A stretch of 8,152 bases of DNA from Helicobacteraceae bacterium. GTDB lineage: Bacteria > Campylobacterota > Campylobacteria > Campylobacterales > Sulfurimonadaceae. The translations under genes and the position numbers were made by a program. The notes under the pieces are model-generated. The model made no database searches. It was not told the DNA's origin and was given only the letters and a program-made list of their open reading frames with translations. Positions 1-6,908 of the stretch are shown here, one piece after another; position 1 is the first letter of the stretch, and each line of letters begins with the position of its first letter. The DNA lies in the NCBI GenBank assembly GCA_027057185.1, contig JALUJE010000226.1, positions 1 to 8,152 of the forward strand. The letters run 5' to 3'.

Positions 1-11
1 AAGGAATGGTT

Positions 12-146
12 ATGAAAAGAACATACCAACCGCATAATACACCACGAAAACGTACACACGGCTTTAGAACTCGCATGGCTACCAAAAATGGTCGTAGAGT
101 GATTAATGCGCGTCGCGCCAAGGGTAGAAAAAAATTGAGCGTTTAG
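12..146 (+). CDS. rpmH: 50S ribosomal protein L34
   Basis: This gene encodes ribosomal protein L34, a small basic protein of the large ribosomal subunit. The 44-residue product begins MKRTYQPHNTPRKRTHGF, followed by RTRMATKNGRRVINARRAKGRK and a short tail. The length and the RM-ATKNGR-V-ARRAKGRK core are diagnostic of the family, and HNTPRKRTHGF is the form I associate with Campylobacterota rather than other proteobacteria. An AAGGA Shine-Dalgarno sequence at 1-5 sits six bases before the ATG. It is the first gene of the packed rpmH-rnpA-yidD-yidC-khpB-mnmE-ruvX block, and its promoter lies outside the window. Its last 13 bases probably overlap the start of rnpA. Identification is essentially certain. 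Confidence 0.97.
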   Translation: MKRTYQPHNTPRKRTHGFRTRMATKNGRRVINARRAKGRKKLSV

Positions 147-475
147 CCAATTTTGACCTGCTGAAACGCCATAGCGAATTTCAGTTTATTTACAAAAGAG
201 GCAAGAGTGAACACTCCCGTTCTTGCGTTCTTTTTTATTTTAAAAAATCGGGAGAAAAGCGTATTGGTTTTACCGCCGGAAAAAAGGTTGGTAATGCCGT
301 AAAGCGTAATCGGTCAAAACGACGGTTACGGGCACTATTTTCAGAATTTGCACCGGAATTGGAAGCGGGGCATTATGTTCTGGTTGCCAAAGAGTCTACG
401 AATGCAACATCTCACGAACAGCTTAAATCTGACCTTCAAAAACTTTTAAAACGTAGTGGTGGATTACGGCGATGA
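134..475 (+). CDS. rnpA: Ribonuclease P protein component, probable ATT start
   Basis: This is the protein subunit of RNase P, which helps the catalytic RNA trim the 5' leader from tRNA precursors. The frame contains NFDLLKRHSEFQFIYKRGK near its start and the family signature KKVGNAVKRNRSKRRLRALF (RNR motif) in the middle. It ends at 473-475, overlapping yidD by four bases (ATGA). The frame is closed upstream by TAG at 125-127, and no ATG, GTG or TTG occurs in frame before the conserved core. I place the start at ATT 134-136, which follows AAGGG at 120-124 by nine bases and gives 113 residues, normal for the family. CTG at 158 or 161 is the alternative, but it has no visible ribosome binding site and would cut off the NFD segment that aligns with my recollection of Campylobacter RnpA. 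The gene identity is secure; the exact start is inferred. Confidence 0.9.
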   Translation: MERLANFDLLKRHSEFQFIYKRGKSEHSRSCVLFYFKKSGEKRIGFTAGKKVGNAVKRNRSKRRLRALFSEFAPELEAGHYVLVAKESTNATSHEQLKSDLQKLLKRSGGLRR

Positions 476-798
476 TTCGAAATGCATTACTCCTATTCTT
501 ATCGTTTTATCAGAAATTTTTTTCCCTACTTAGTTTTGGGAGCTGTCGGTTTTATCCGTCCTGTTCCGAGTATGCTAGGTGGCAATTTGAACAAAATCCA
601 TTATATTATGCTTTTTTTAGTACGCTTTATCGTATTTTACGCTGCAATCAACTCTGCAAAGGTGGTATAGATTATCCAATATTACATAAATTGTCGAAAC
701 AGCCCTCAAATTTAACGTTAGATACGATAAAATACTGGCTAATTCCAAAAAGTCATCATCGCTTTTACATTATTAAAAATTTTACTTTCAAAGGGTAA
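472..798 (+). CDS. yidD: Membrane protein insertion efficiency factor YidD
   Basis: YidD is a small membrane-associated protein that assists YidC-dependent membrane protein insertion. The 108-residue product has a hydrophobic, amphipathic N-terminus (residues 1-23) followed by the family core CRFYPSCSEYA (25-35). A second cysteine cluster follows at C58 and C62, leading into KGGID. These cysteines and the CRFxPSCS block identify the family. The length is somewhat above the minimal 70-85 residues because of a C-terminal tail of about 40 residues rich in basic and aromatic residues, with no motif I recognise. The ATG overlaps the rnpA stop as ATGA, implying translational coupling. The position between rnpA and yidC is the standard one. 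Confidence 0.95.
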   Translation: MIRNALLLFLSFYQKFFSLLSFGSCRFYPSCSEYARWQFEQNPLYYAFFSTLYRILRCNQLCKGGIDYPILHKLSKQPSNLTLDTIKYWLIPKSHHRFYIIKNFTFKG

Positions 799-800
799 TC

Positions 801-2426
801 GTGTTAGAAAACATGTCATCAAACCAGCGTTTAATGATTGCGGTAGTACTCTCATTTGTTTTTTTTATAGGGTATACCGCTATTTTTCCGCCTGAGCAAC
901 AGGCTCTTAGTGATCAAAATGGATCACAAAAAGTTCAGGATGTCTCGATAATAGACAATCTTGAAAAAGGGTACCATGATGCGTCGACAGCATCGAATAG
1001 TTCGGAAACTCCGGAAGTCGCTTCATCACTGCAAAGTTCGACAAAACTTGTTCAGATTGAGGCCCAAGACTTTACGATGGATATTGATACGCTGGGTCGT
1101 ATTGATTCTATGGTATTAAAAAAGGACAAATACAATATAGAAGAGGGACATCACACTGAGCTTATTTCACGAGAAGGTGCCAAACCCTTACATATTCGTT
1201 TTTCTGATGGAGCTTTAGATGCTGTAGCGTTGAAAACCCCTTATGTCGCTTCCACTTCAACCGTTGATTTGACGCACAGTGATACGGCCAGCATTACATT
1301 AACGCAGACATTACCTGAACTTACGGTAACCAAAGAGATTACGGTATACACCGACGGACATTATGATATCACCATAAAGCTTTCTAAAGAGAAGCGCTAT
1401 TTTGTTTATTTAGGACAGCGTGCTAAAAATGCGAATGAACAGATTATGACCGTACACGGTGCACTGATCTATGATGGAGAAGATCTCACGACCGTATTTG
1501 AAGATGGTGATGTTGAAGGGCGTTCAACTTTTAGTAATGTGAAAGTTATGTCTGCATTTGGACAATACTTCGCTAGCATGTTTTACGGTCTGGATCGTGA
1601 TATCAATGTCATTGTTGACCGCGATCGCAATAGCGATCCGGTACTCTATTTTGATGCCAAACCAACGATGTCATTTCATGGATATATTGGACCAAAAACG
1701 TATAAAACGTTAAAGTCCATTGATCCGGTGTTGGTACATGCCATAGAATATGGATTTTTTACTTTTATTTCTGCTCCAATGTTTAGTGTCTTGTTTTGGT
1801 TGCATGGCTTTTTTGGCAATTGGGGTTGGGCAATTATTGCGTTGACACTTATTATTCGGATTTTAATGTTCCCGTTAACATATAAAGGAATGGTCTCGAT
1901 GCAGAAGATGAAAGAGATTGCTCCGAAGATTAAGGAAATTCAAGCCAAACATAAAGGGGATCCGCAGCGCATGAATGCCGCAGTGATGGAAGCTTATAAA
2001 AAGCATGGTGCCAATCCTCTTGGCGGATGTTTGCCGATGCTGTTGCAAATTCCTATTTTCTTTGCCATTTACCGCGTACTGCTTAATGCCGTAGAACTTC
2101 AGGGTGCTTCATGGTTGGTGTGGTCAGATCTCTCTCGAATGGATCCATGGTTTGTATTACCAATTTTAATGGGAGCGACGATGTGGTATCAGCAACACAT
2201 TACTCCCAACACATTTACCGATCCGATGCAGGCAAAACTGTTTAAATGGTTACCGGTGATTTTCACCTTTTTCTTTTTAACGTTCCCAGCGGGTCTGGTT
2301 CTGTACTGGCTGGTTAACAATCTTTTTTCTATTGCACAGCAATATATGGTTAACAAGCAGTTTAAGACTGTTGGAACAGAGGGTCAGGATAAGCATGTAG
2401 TGGAGAAGCCGCATGATAAAGATTGA
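801..2426 (+). CDS. yidC: Membrane protein insertase YidC
   Basis: YidC is the inner-membrane insertase that places membrane proteins alone or together with SecYEG. The 541-residue product has the Gram-negative layout. TM1 lies at about residues 11-29, then a low-complexity Ser/Thr/Gln linker (about 33-82), a periplasmic beta-sandwich domain (about 84-310), and the conserved core (about 318-520). The core includes WGWAIIALTLIIRILMFPLT with R353, the groove arginine, followed by the cytoplasmic hairpin MQKMKEIAPKIKEIQ, then NPLGGCLPMLLQIPIFFAIY and FPAGLVLYWLVNN. The start is GTG 801, preceded by AAGGG (791-795) at five bases. ATG 813 is in frame but has a poorer ribosome binding site. The last 14 bases overlap khpB. 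Length and domains are normal, with no sign of damage. Confidence 0.97.
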   Translation: MLENMSSNQRLMIAVVLSFVFFIGYTAIFPPEQQALSDQNGSQKVQDVSIIDNLEKGYHDASTASNSSETPEVASSLQSSTKLVQIEAQDFTMDIDTLGRIDSMVLKKDKYNIEEGHHTELISREGAKPLHIRFSDGALDAVALKTPYVASTSTVDLTHSDTASITLTQTLPELTVTKEITVYTDGHYDITIKLSKEKRYFVYLGQRAKNANEQIMTVHGALIYDGEDLTTVFEDGDVEGRSTFSNVKVMSAFGQYFASMFYGLDRDINVIVDRDRNSDPVLYFDAKPTMSFHGYIGPKTYKTLKSIDPVLVHAIEYGFFTFISAPMFSVLFWLHGFFGNWGWAIIALTLIIRILMFPLTYKGMVSMQKMKEIAPKIKEIQAKHKGDPQRMNAAVMEAYKKHGANPLGGCLPMLLQIPIFFAIYRVLLNAVELQGASWLVWSDLSRMDPWFVLPILMGATMWYQQHITPNTFTDPMQAKLFKWLPVIFTFFFLTFPAGLVLYWLVNNLFSIAQQYMVNKQFKTVGTEGQDKHVVEKPHDKD

Positions 2427-3300
2427 AGCCGCTACACTCGAGGATGCCTATGCCCGGGCTGCTGCTAAGCTAACCTGCTCAGTAACGCAATTGCAAGTTG
2501 AAATTGTGCAGTACCCCGCGAAAGGATTTTTGGGTATATTCCAGAAAAACGCTATTATTGTAGCGCGTTGTAGTACTGCTGAAGCACCCAAGGAAGCATT
2601 GAAGGCAGTTGCTGAGGAAGTTCCCGTTATTGTAACCAAAGAGCGTGTTGTCACGGCATCAAGCGATGTGTTGGTGCGTGAGCGTACGGAGCAGGTGATT
2701 TATAATGACACCATCATGCCTGAAAGCTTTGTCACTGATCAGGAAGATGCCTATTTTGAAGCGGAAGCGCAAGAACATGTTGAGACACTGCACACTAACA
2801 GTACCATTGACACAAACTTTTTTGAAGATAAACGTGATGCCGAAGAGATTGCTCGGGAGATTGATACGAAAATCAATGTACTGTTTAAAACGATCTGTTT
2901 TGATATTGACACAATCAACGTATCGGTTTACGATAACGAGACCATTTTAGTAGAATTTACGGGAAAAGATGCGGCACTCCTCATTGGTAAGGAAGGGTAC
3001 CGCTATAAAGCACTCTCTTATATGATATTTAACTGGATTAACTCCGAGTATAATATGCAGTTACGTCTGGAAATTGCCGAATTCTTAAAAAATCAAGAAG
3101 AGTCAATTTCTCGTTATTTGGTCAGTGTTATCGAAAATGTTGACCGTGACGGACGGGCACAGACCAAAGTTCTTGATGGAGTACTGGTGCAGATTGCTCT
3201 GAAGCAACTTCGGGATACTTATCCGGATAAATATGTCGCTATTCGTTCGACACGTGACGGATTGAAGTTTATTATTATTAACGATTACAATAATTATTAG
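2413..3300 (+). CDS. khpB: RNA-binding protein KhpB/Jag (SpoIIIJ-associated)
   Basis: This is the KhpB/Jag RNA-binding protein, usually encoded directly after yidC. In other bacteria it works with KhpA as a global RNA binder affecting cell division and envelope growth. The 295-residue product has an N-terminal Jag_N domain (residues 1-52, including the KGFLGIF motif), an acidic variable linker (about 55-150), and a KH domain (about 165-240) with the GKEG loop at 192-195. The C-terminal segment (about 245-295, with DKYVAIRS and DGLKFIIIND) sits where R3H is expected. It lacks an Arg-x3-His motif, and there is no histidine after the KH loop. The start codon follows GGAG (2402-2405) by seven bases and lies inside yidC, so the two are probably coupled. 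The family call is firm; the role in this organism is inferred. Confidence 0.93.
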   Translation: MIKIEAATLEDAYARAAAKLTCSVTQLQVEIVQYPAKGFLGIFQKNAIIVARCSTAEAPKEALKAVAEEVPVIVTKERVVTASSDVLVRERTEQVIYNDTIMPESFVTDQEDAYFEAEAQEHVETLHTNSTIDTNFFEDKRDAEEIAREIDTKINVLFKTICFDIDTINVSVYDNETILVEFTGKDAALLIGKEGYRYKALSYMIFNWINSEYNMQLRLEIAEFLKNQEESISRYLVSVIENVDRDGRAQTKVLDGVLVQIALKQLRDTYPDKYVAIRSTRDGLKFIIINDYNNY

Positions 3301-3303
3301 AGG
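3299..3303 (+). promoter_or_regulatory. Ribosome binding site deciding the mnmE start
   Basis: AGAGG lies six bases before GTG 3310, an ideal spacing. The upstream in-frame TTG at 3304 directly abuts this sequence and could not use it. The GTG start also gives the family-typical beginning MSSTIAAIAT. Confidence 0.7.
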
Positions 3304-3309
3304 TTGCGC

Positions 3310-4653
3310 GTGAGTAGTACCATTGCTGCCATTGCCACCGCACATGGTATTGGCTCTATTGCTATTGTGCGGCTTAGTGGCATTAAGGCACTCTCAATTG
3401 CCAAAACCATGACCCATCGCCAGGAATTTATACCCCGTCATGCTACCTTGTGCGCTCTTTATAATCACCACCAGACACTTTTGGATGAAGCGATAGTATT
3501 GTACTTTAAAGCACCTTTGAGTTTTACGGCAGAAGATGTGGTTGAATTTCAATGTCATGGTGGTCTCATTGTAGCACGGCAGGTACTGCAGGCGACGTTA
3601 GATGCCGGGGCAGTTCTGGCACAGCCCGGAGAATTTTCCAAGCGGGCATTTTTAAATGGACGTATTGATTTAAGTGAAGCCGAAGCTATTGCACAGCTTA
3701 TTGAAGCAAAAAGTGAAGATGCCGCTACTATTTTAGCCAAACAGATGAAAGGTTCTTTGCGACACTATGTCGAGACACTCCGTGATGAACTACTGAATAT
3801 TTTAGCTTACTCGGAGGTAAGTATTGACTATGCCGAAGAGGATCTGCCGCAAGACCTCATTGAGCAGATAATGACCAAACTTCAGAATGTACACGGAACA
3901 CTTCAAGAGACTTTAGAAGTATCACAACGCCGTATCGGTCTGATGCAGGGGTTTCGCGTCAGTATTATTGGAAAACCCAATGTTGGAAAAAGCTCGCTGC
4001 TGAATGTGCTGGTCAGCTATTCCCGTGCTATTGTCAGTGATATTGCCGGTACGACACGTGATACGATTGAAGAGCAGATAAAAATCGGTTCACATCTCAT
4101 TAATATTGTCGATACTGCCGGTATTCGAGAAGCCAGTGATGAGATAGAACGCATTGGCATGGAGCGTACATTAGCGTCTGTACATGAGAGTGATATTGTC
4201 ATTGCTCTGTTTGATGGCAGTAGTGCACGTGATGCCGAGGATATGGCAATTATTGAGTTAATACGTCGTTTTCAGAAGATGAAAGAGATTATAGTTGTCA
4301 TCAACAAAAATGATTTGGAACAGCAGTTTGATGTGCAGGAGCTTGCAGAGTATAAGCCGTTACAGATGAGTTGCAAAGAGAGTAGCCGCGAATTGGTTGC
4401 CACCCTTCAAAAGATAATGGATACTACAAACAGTTCCGATGAGATAATGCTCATTTCGACCCGTCAAGTAGAAGCAGTTTCTAAAACGCTACATGCTATT
4501 GAAGCATCGTTTGTACCACTTCAGGAACAGGAATTGGAGATATTCTCTTTTCATCTTAACGAAGCACTTCATGCCATTGCTTCCATTACACGCCCGTTTG
4601 AAAACGATGAGATGCTCGACAAGATGTTCGGAAGCTTCTGTTTGGGAAAATAA
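3310..4653 (+). CDS. mnmE: tRNA modification GTPase MnmE (TrmE)
   Basis: MnmE is a dimeric GTPase that, with MnmG, builds the 5-carboxymethylaminomethyl group on wobble uridine 34 of certain tRNAs, using a folate-bound one-carbon unit. The 447-residue product has the N-terminal tetrahydrofolate-binding domain (about 1-118, with VEFQCHGG and GEFSKRAFLNGR), a helical domain, and an inserted G domain. The G domain carries G1 GKPNVGKSS (221-229), G2 GTTRD (247-251), G3 DTAG (268-271) and G4 NKND (332-335). It ends FCLGK, with the conserved C-terminal cysteine motif C-x-GK. All key motifs are present and the length is normal. It follows khpB by nine bases and its stop shares one base with the ruvX start (TAATG), so it is part of the same unit. 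Confidence 0.96.
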   Translation: MSSTIAAIATAHGIGSIAIVRLSGIKALSIAKTMTHRQEFIPRHATLCALYNHHQTLLDEAIVLYFKAPLSFTAEDVVEFQCHGGLIVARQVLQATLDAGAVLAQPGEFSKRAFLNGRIDLSEAEAIAQLIEAKSEDAATILAKQMKGSLRHYVETLRDELLNILAYSEVSIDYAEEDLPQDLIEQIMTKLQNVHGTLQETLEVSQRRIGLMQGFRVSIIGKPNVGKSSLLNVLVSYSRAIVSDIAGTTRDTIEEQIKIGSHLINIVDTAGIREASDEIERIGMERTLASVHESDIVIALFDGSSARDAEDMAIIELIRRFQKMKEIIVVINKNDLEQQFDVQELAEYKPLQMSCKESSRELVATLQKIMDTTNSSDEIMLISTRQVEAVSKTLHAIEASFVPLQEQELEIFSFHLNEALHAIASITRPFENDEMLDKMFGSFCLGK

Positions 4654-5045
4654 TGAACTTTTTGGCCATTGATTTAGGACTTAAGCGCATTGGTTTGGCC
4701 TACAGTGCGGAGGGCACCATTGTTACACCGCTTCGGGCAATTGAGCGACGTAATCGATATCAAGCCGCTTCAGAGGTGCGTACCGTTATTGAAGCGTGGC
4801 ATATTGAAGCTGTCATCATCGGTATTCCCATGGGCGGCAGTAGTGAGGCGGAGATGCGTCGTCGCGTGGCGCACTTTATGAATCTGGTGGCTTTTGAAGG
4901 TCCTGTTTACCATCAGGATGAGAGTGAAAGTTCCATAGAGGCTCAGGAGTTGATGTGTGGTATTATGAAGCAAAAACGCGACGGCCGAATCGACTCTCTT
5001 GCGGCAAAAATTATTTTAGACCGCTGGCTTAACACCAGAACGTGA
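4653..5045 (+). CDS. ruvX: YqgF-family putative pre-16S rRNA nuclease / Holliday junction resolvase
   Basis: RuvX/YqgF is an RNase H-fold protein. In E. coli it is implicated in processing the 5' end of 16S rRNA, and it is also annotated as a putative Holliday junction resolvase. The 130-residue product shows IDLGLKRIGLA (6-16, with first acidic residue D7), the strand VIIGIPMGG (54-62), HQDES (87-91) in the usual DER-TS position, and DGRIDSLAA (110-118) with D114. The three acidic positions expected for metal binding are therefore present. The HQDESESS and GIPMGGSSE variants resemble Campylobacterota homologues as I remember them. The ATG overlaps the mnmE stop by one base. It is the last plus-strand gene of the block and converges on a minus-strand gene 36 bases away. 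I recall dprA next to this gene in Helicobacter and Campylobacter; it is absent here. Confidence 0.9.
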   Translation: MNFLAIDLGLKRIGLAYSAEGTIVTPLRAIERRNRYQAASEVRTVIEAWHIEAVIIGIPMGGSSEAEMRRRVAHFMNLVAFEGPVYHQDESESSIEAQELMCGIMKQKRDGRIDSLAAKIILDRWLNTRT

Positions 5046-5081
5046 GTATTGACCGGAAAAAACATAGTAAAAAAAACGTGA

Positions 5082-5729
5082 TTAGGCTAGTCCAAAAAAT
5101 GCTGCTGCATCATGTTCATCGTCATTTAAGTTTGTTTTGGAAAAGAGCGGGTCGTGTTCAAGTTTATTGCGAATGGTTGTTGTGCAGAACTCCCGAACAT
5201 GAGTCCGGGCACATGCGATATCAAAAATAAAGCCAAGTCCGCTAAACTGGTAGGGGTCTTCTTGTTCAATACAGAGTAAAATACCTTCACACGATGTCTC
5301 AATGACGCTTACCATATCACGATAATCAATATCGAATTCTGTGGCATGCCAGCCCATATCTTCGAGTTCTTTGTCGGCAAAAACAGAAATACCATCTCCT
5401 GAGGAGTCGTCGTAATCACAGTGTCGGATATTGAGATCTAAAATCTCTTTCCATGCCGCAGCAGCTTTAATTAAGACGCGCTCATCATCTTCGACAATAT
5501 TATAGTGTTGTCCCAGAATGTCTTGGAGTGAACGTTTGGTTTTCGGGGCTAATGCTGGTGCCGGTGTGGGAGTGACTGTACCACGATAAATTAGCGGATA
5601 GGATTCAAAATTTTCGCTAATGACCGTACCATCGTAAGTAATGGCAAATTCTTTGGTACTATTGATTGCTTGGAAAAGTTTGGATCGCTCTACCACAATA
5701 ATTTCAGTAAACAGGTTGAACTTTTTCAT
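5082..5729 (-). CDS. Uncharacterised acidic protein, divergent from ilvC
   Basis: I do not recognise this 215-residue protein. It begins MKKFNLFTEIIVVERSKL and has no signal peptide or membrane segment, so it is probably cytoplasmic. It seems to have two parts: an N-terminal module (about 1-50, ending PLIYRG) and an acidic C-terminal module (about 66-215). A Pro/Ala-rich linker, TPTPAPALAPKTKR, joins them. The second module is rich in Asp and Glu (for example CDYDDSSGDG) and has several cysteines, including one in GILLCIEQEDPY, but no pattern I can call a metal or catalytic site. The even open frame, a plausible extended -10 promoter and its place between two core genes support a real gene. 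The ATG follows a weak GAGATGAG ribosome binding site. It could be a clade-specific protein of Campylobacterota, but I cannot verify this. No function is assigned. Confidence 0.8.
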   Translation of the reverse strand: MKKFNLFTEIIVVERSKLFQAINSTKEFAITYDGTVISENFESYPLIYRGTVTPTPAPALAPKTKRSLQDILGQHYNIVEDDERVLIKAAAAWKEILDLNIRHCDYDDSSGDGISVFADKELEDMGWHATEFDIDYRDMVSVIETSCEGILLCIEQEDPYQFSGLGFIFDIACARTHVREFCTTTIRNKLEHDPLFSKTNLNDDEHDAAAFFGLA

Positions 5730-5753
5730 AATCTCATCTCAATTTTTCTTTGA

Positions 5754-5762
5754 ATTTTAGCA
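5754..5762 (-). promoter_or_regulatory. Putative extended -10 promoter of the minus-strand gene
   Basis: Read on the minus strand, TGCTAAAAT is an extended -10 element (TG-n-TAAAAT) about 25 bases before the ATG at 5729, which predicts a leader of roughly 18 bases. There is no clear -35 box, which is common for the primary sigma factor of Campylobacterota. A GTTAAAC half-site at 5764-5770 directly abuts it. Confidence 0.45.
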
Positions 5763-5763
5763 C

Positions 5764-5813
5764 GTTAAACACAAAAAACTTCAAAGATGTGATGTTAACC
5801 TATGAGGTTAAAC
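5764..5813. promoter_or_regulatory. Candidate operator: three GTTAA half-sites including an inverted repeat
   Basis: GTTAAAC occurs at 5764-5770 and again at 5807-5813, and GTTAACC at 5794-5800. The last two form an inverted repeat TTAACCT-ATG-AGGTTAA at 5795-5811, with 7-bp arms and a 3-base spacer. The direct copies are 43 bases apart, about four helical turns. The inverted repeat is centred about 44 bases upstream of the predicted ilvC transcription start, and the distal copy touches the -10 box of the divergent gene. This arrangement suits a regulator acting on both promoters. No regulator is identified, and an AT-rich background could produce some of this by chance. Confidence 0.4.
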
Positions 5814-5834
5814 CTTTTTTTTGCTTTATTTTTG

Positions 5835-5840
5835 TATAAT
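5835..5840 (+). promoter_or_regulatory. ilvC promoter -10 box
   Basis: A perfect TATAAT lies 45 bases before the ilvC ATG, preceded by a T-rich tract (5815-5833) and no recognisable -35 hexamer. A consensus -10 with upstream T-rich periodicity is the usual form of the housekeeping promoter in Campylobacterota. Transcription would start near 5847, giving a leader of about 39 bases containing a small CGTC/GACG hairpin at 5854-5867. Confidence 0.65.
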
Positions 5841-5872
5841 GGCGCAAAATTTTCGTCTTTTATGACGGTATC

Positions 5873-5877
5873 AAAGG
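5873..5877 (+). promoter_or_regulatory. Ribosome binding site deciding the ilvC start
   Basis: AAAGG is followed eight bases later by ATG 5886. Earlier in-frame ATGs at 5802 and 5862 lack a ribosome binding site. The one at 5802 also lies upstream of the -10 box, inside the inverted repeat. Confidence 0.7.
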
Positions 5878-5885
5878 CATATGCA

Positions 5886-6908
5886 ATGGCATTGAATGTT
5901 TATTATGATAAAGATTGTAACTTAGAGCTTATTCAAGCGAAAAAAGTGGCAATGATCGGGTTTGGATCACAGGGTCACGCACACGCGGAAAATTTGCGTG
6001 ATAGTGGTGTTGAAGTTATCATTGGTCTACGAAAAGAAGGGTCTTCCTGGGCAAAAGCCGAGGCTAAAAACTTTTCCGTGATGAGTGTGGCCGAGGCATC
6101 ATCTGCTGCTGATGTGGTAATGATTTTACTCCCGGATGAGAATCAGGCTGAAATTTATGCCAATGAGATTGAACCCAACTTAAAAGAGGGTGCTACCATC
6201 GCTTTTGGTCACGGATTTAACATCCATTATGGGAGAATTCATCCCAGAGCAGACATTAATGTTACTATGATTGCACCAAAGGCTCCGGGACATACGGTAC
6301 GGTCAGAATTTGTCCGTGGCGGTGGTATTCCCGATCTTATCGCCGTGGGTCAAGACCCTAGCGGGACGACTAAAGAGCTGGCATTGTCGTATGCGTCGGC
6401 TATTGGTGGCGGACGTACGGCTATCATTGAAACGACGTTTAAAGATGAGACGGAGACCGATCTTTTTGGAGAACAGGCTGTATTGTGTGGTGGAGTTACT
6501 TCATTGGTTCAAGCAGGATTTGAAACGCTAACTGAAGCCGGTTATGCTCCGGAGTTAGCATATTTTGAGTGTCTGCATGAACTGAAACTGATTGTGGATC
6601 TGATGTTTGAAGGCGGTATTGCCGATATGCGTTACTCTATTTCCAATACGGCAGAGTATGGGGATTATGTCTCAGGAAAACGGGTTGTTAACGATGAGTC
6701 AAAAGCAGCAATGCGAAAGATTTTACAAGAGATTCAAGATGGTCAGTTTGCTAAAGATTTTATTCTCGAAGGGCAGGCGGGATACCCTCGTATGAATGCT
6801 GAACGTGCCAATGCTCGTGCCTCACTGATTGAACAGACGGGCGTTGGGCTGCGTGACATGATGCCATGGATTGCCAAAAATAAAATTGTAGATCTCGATA
6901 AAAACTGA
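5886..6908 (+). CDS. ilvC: Ketol-acid reductoisomerase (NADP+), class I
   Basis: IlvC converts acetolactate or acetohydroxybutyrate, by Mg-dependent alkyl migration and NADPH reduction, to the dihydroxy acids of valine, leucine and isoleucine synthesis. The 340-residue product is class I in length. The Rossmann domain has GFGSQGHAHAENLRDSG (25-41), and GLRKEGSSW (47-55) suits NADPH binding. FGHGFNIH (107-114) carries the conserved histidine H109. The knotted helical domain has ETDLFGEQ (190-197, metal ligands D192 and E196) and CLHELKLIVDLMFEGG (229-244). The frame is open 28 codons further upstream, but that stretch runs through the promoter, so I start at ATG 5886 (MALNVYYDKD). It has its own promoter and a hairpin at its stop, so it is probably monocistronic. 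No leader-peptide attenuator is visible. Confidence 0.96.
   Translation: MALNVYYDKDCNLELIQAKKVAMIGFGSQGHAHAENLRDSGVEVIIGLRKEGSSWAKAEAKNFSVMSVAEASSAADVVMILLPDENQAEIYANEIEPNLKEGATIAFGHGFNIHYGRIHPRADINVTMIAPKAPGHTVRSEFVRGGGIPDLIAVGQDPSGTTKELALSYASAIGGGRTAIIETTFKDETETDLFGEQAVLCGGVTSLVQAGFETLTEAGYAPELAYFECLHELKLIVDLMFEGGIADMRYSISNTAEYGDYVSGKRVVNDESKAAMRKILQEIQDGQFAKDFILEGQAGYPRMNAERANARASLIEQTGVGLRDMMPWIAKNKIVDLDKN

Noticed and set aside
5046..5111. Terminator between the convergent ruvX and minus-strand genes
   Set aside because: There is an A8 run (5069-5076) and a tiny 4-5 bp stem followed by six T on the minus strand (5094-5111). The stem is short and lies inside the coding end, so I do not call it.
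5042..5230. Plus-strand frame starting GTG overlapping the ruvX stop by four bases
   Set aside because: It looks like a coupled operon gene, but most of it is antisense to the minus-strand 215-residue frame, which has a better composition and its own promoter. The peptide resembles no family.
5764..5813. Integron attC-like core sites (GTTAAAC fits GTTRRRY)
   Set aside because: No matching RYYYAAC partner at the right distance and no integrase or cassette structure is present. An operator-like inverted repeat explains the pattern better.
5802..5885. 28-codon N-terminal extension of IlvC
   Set aside because: It runs through the inverted repeat, the T-rich tract and the TATAAT box, has no ribosome binding site, and IlvC homologues begin at MALNVYY.
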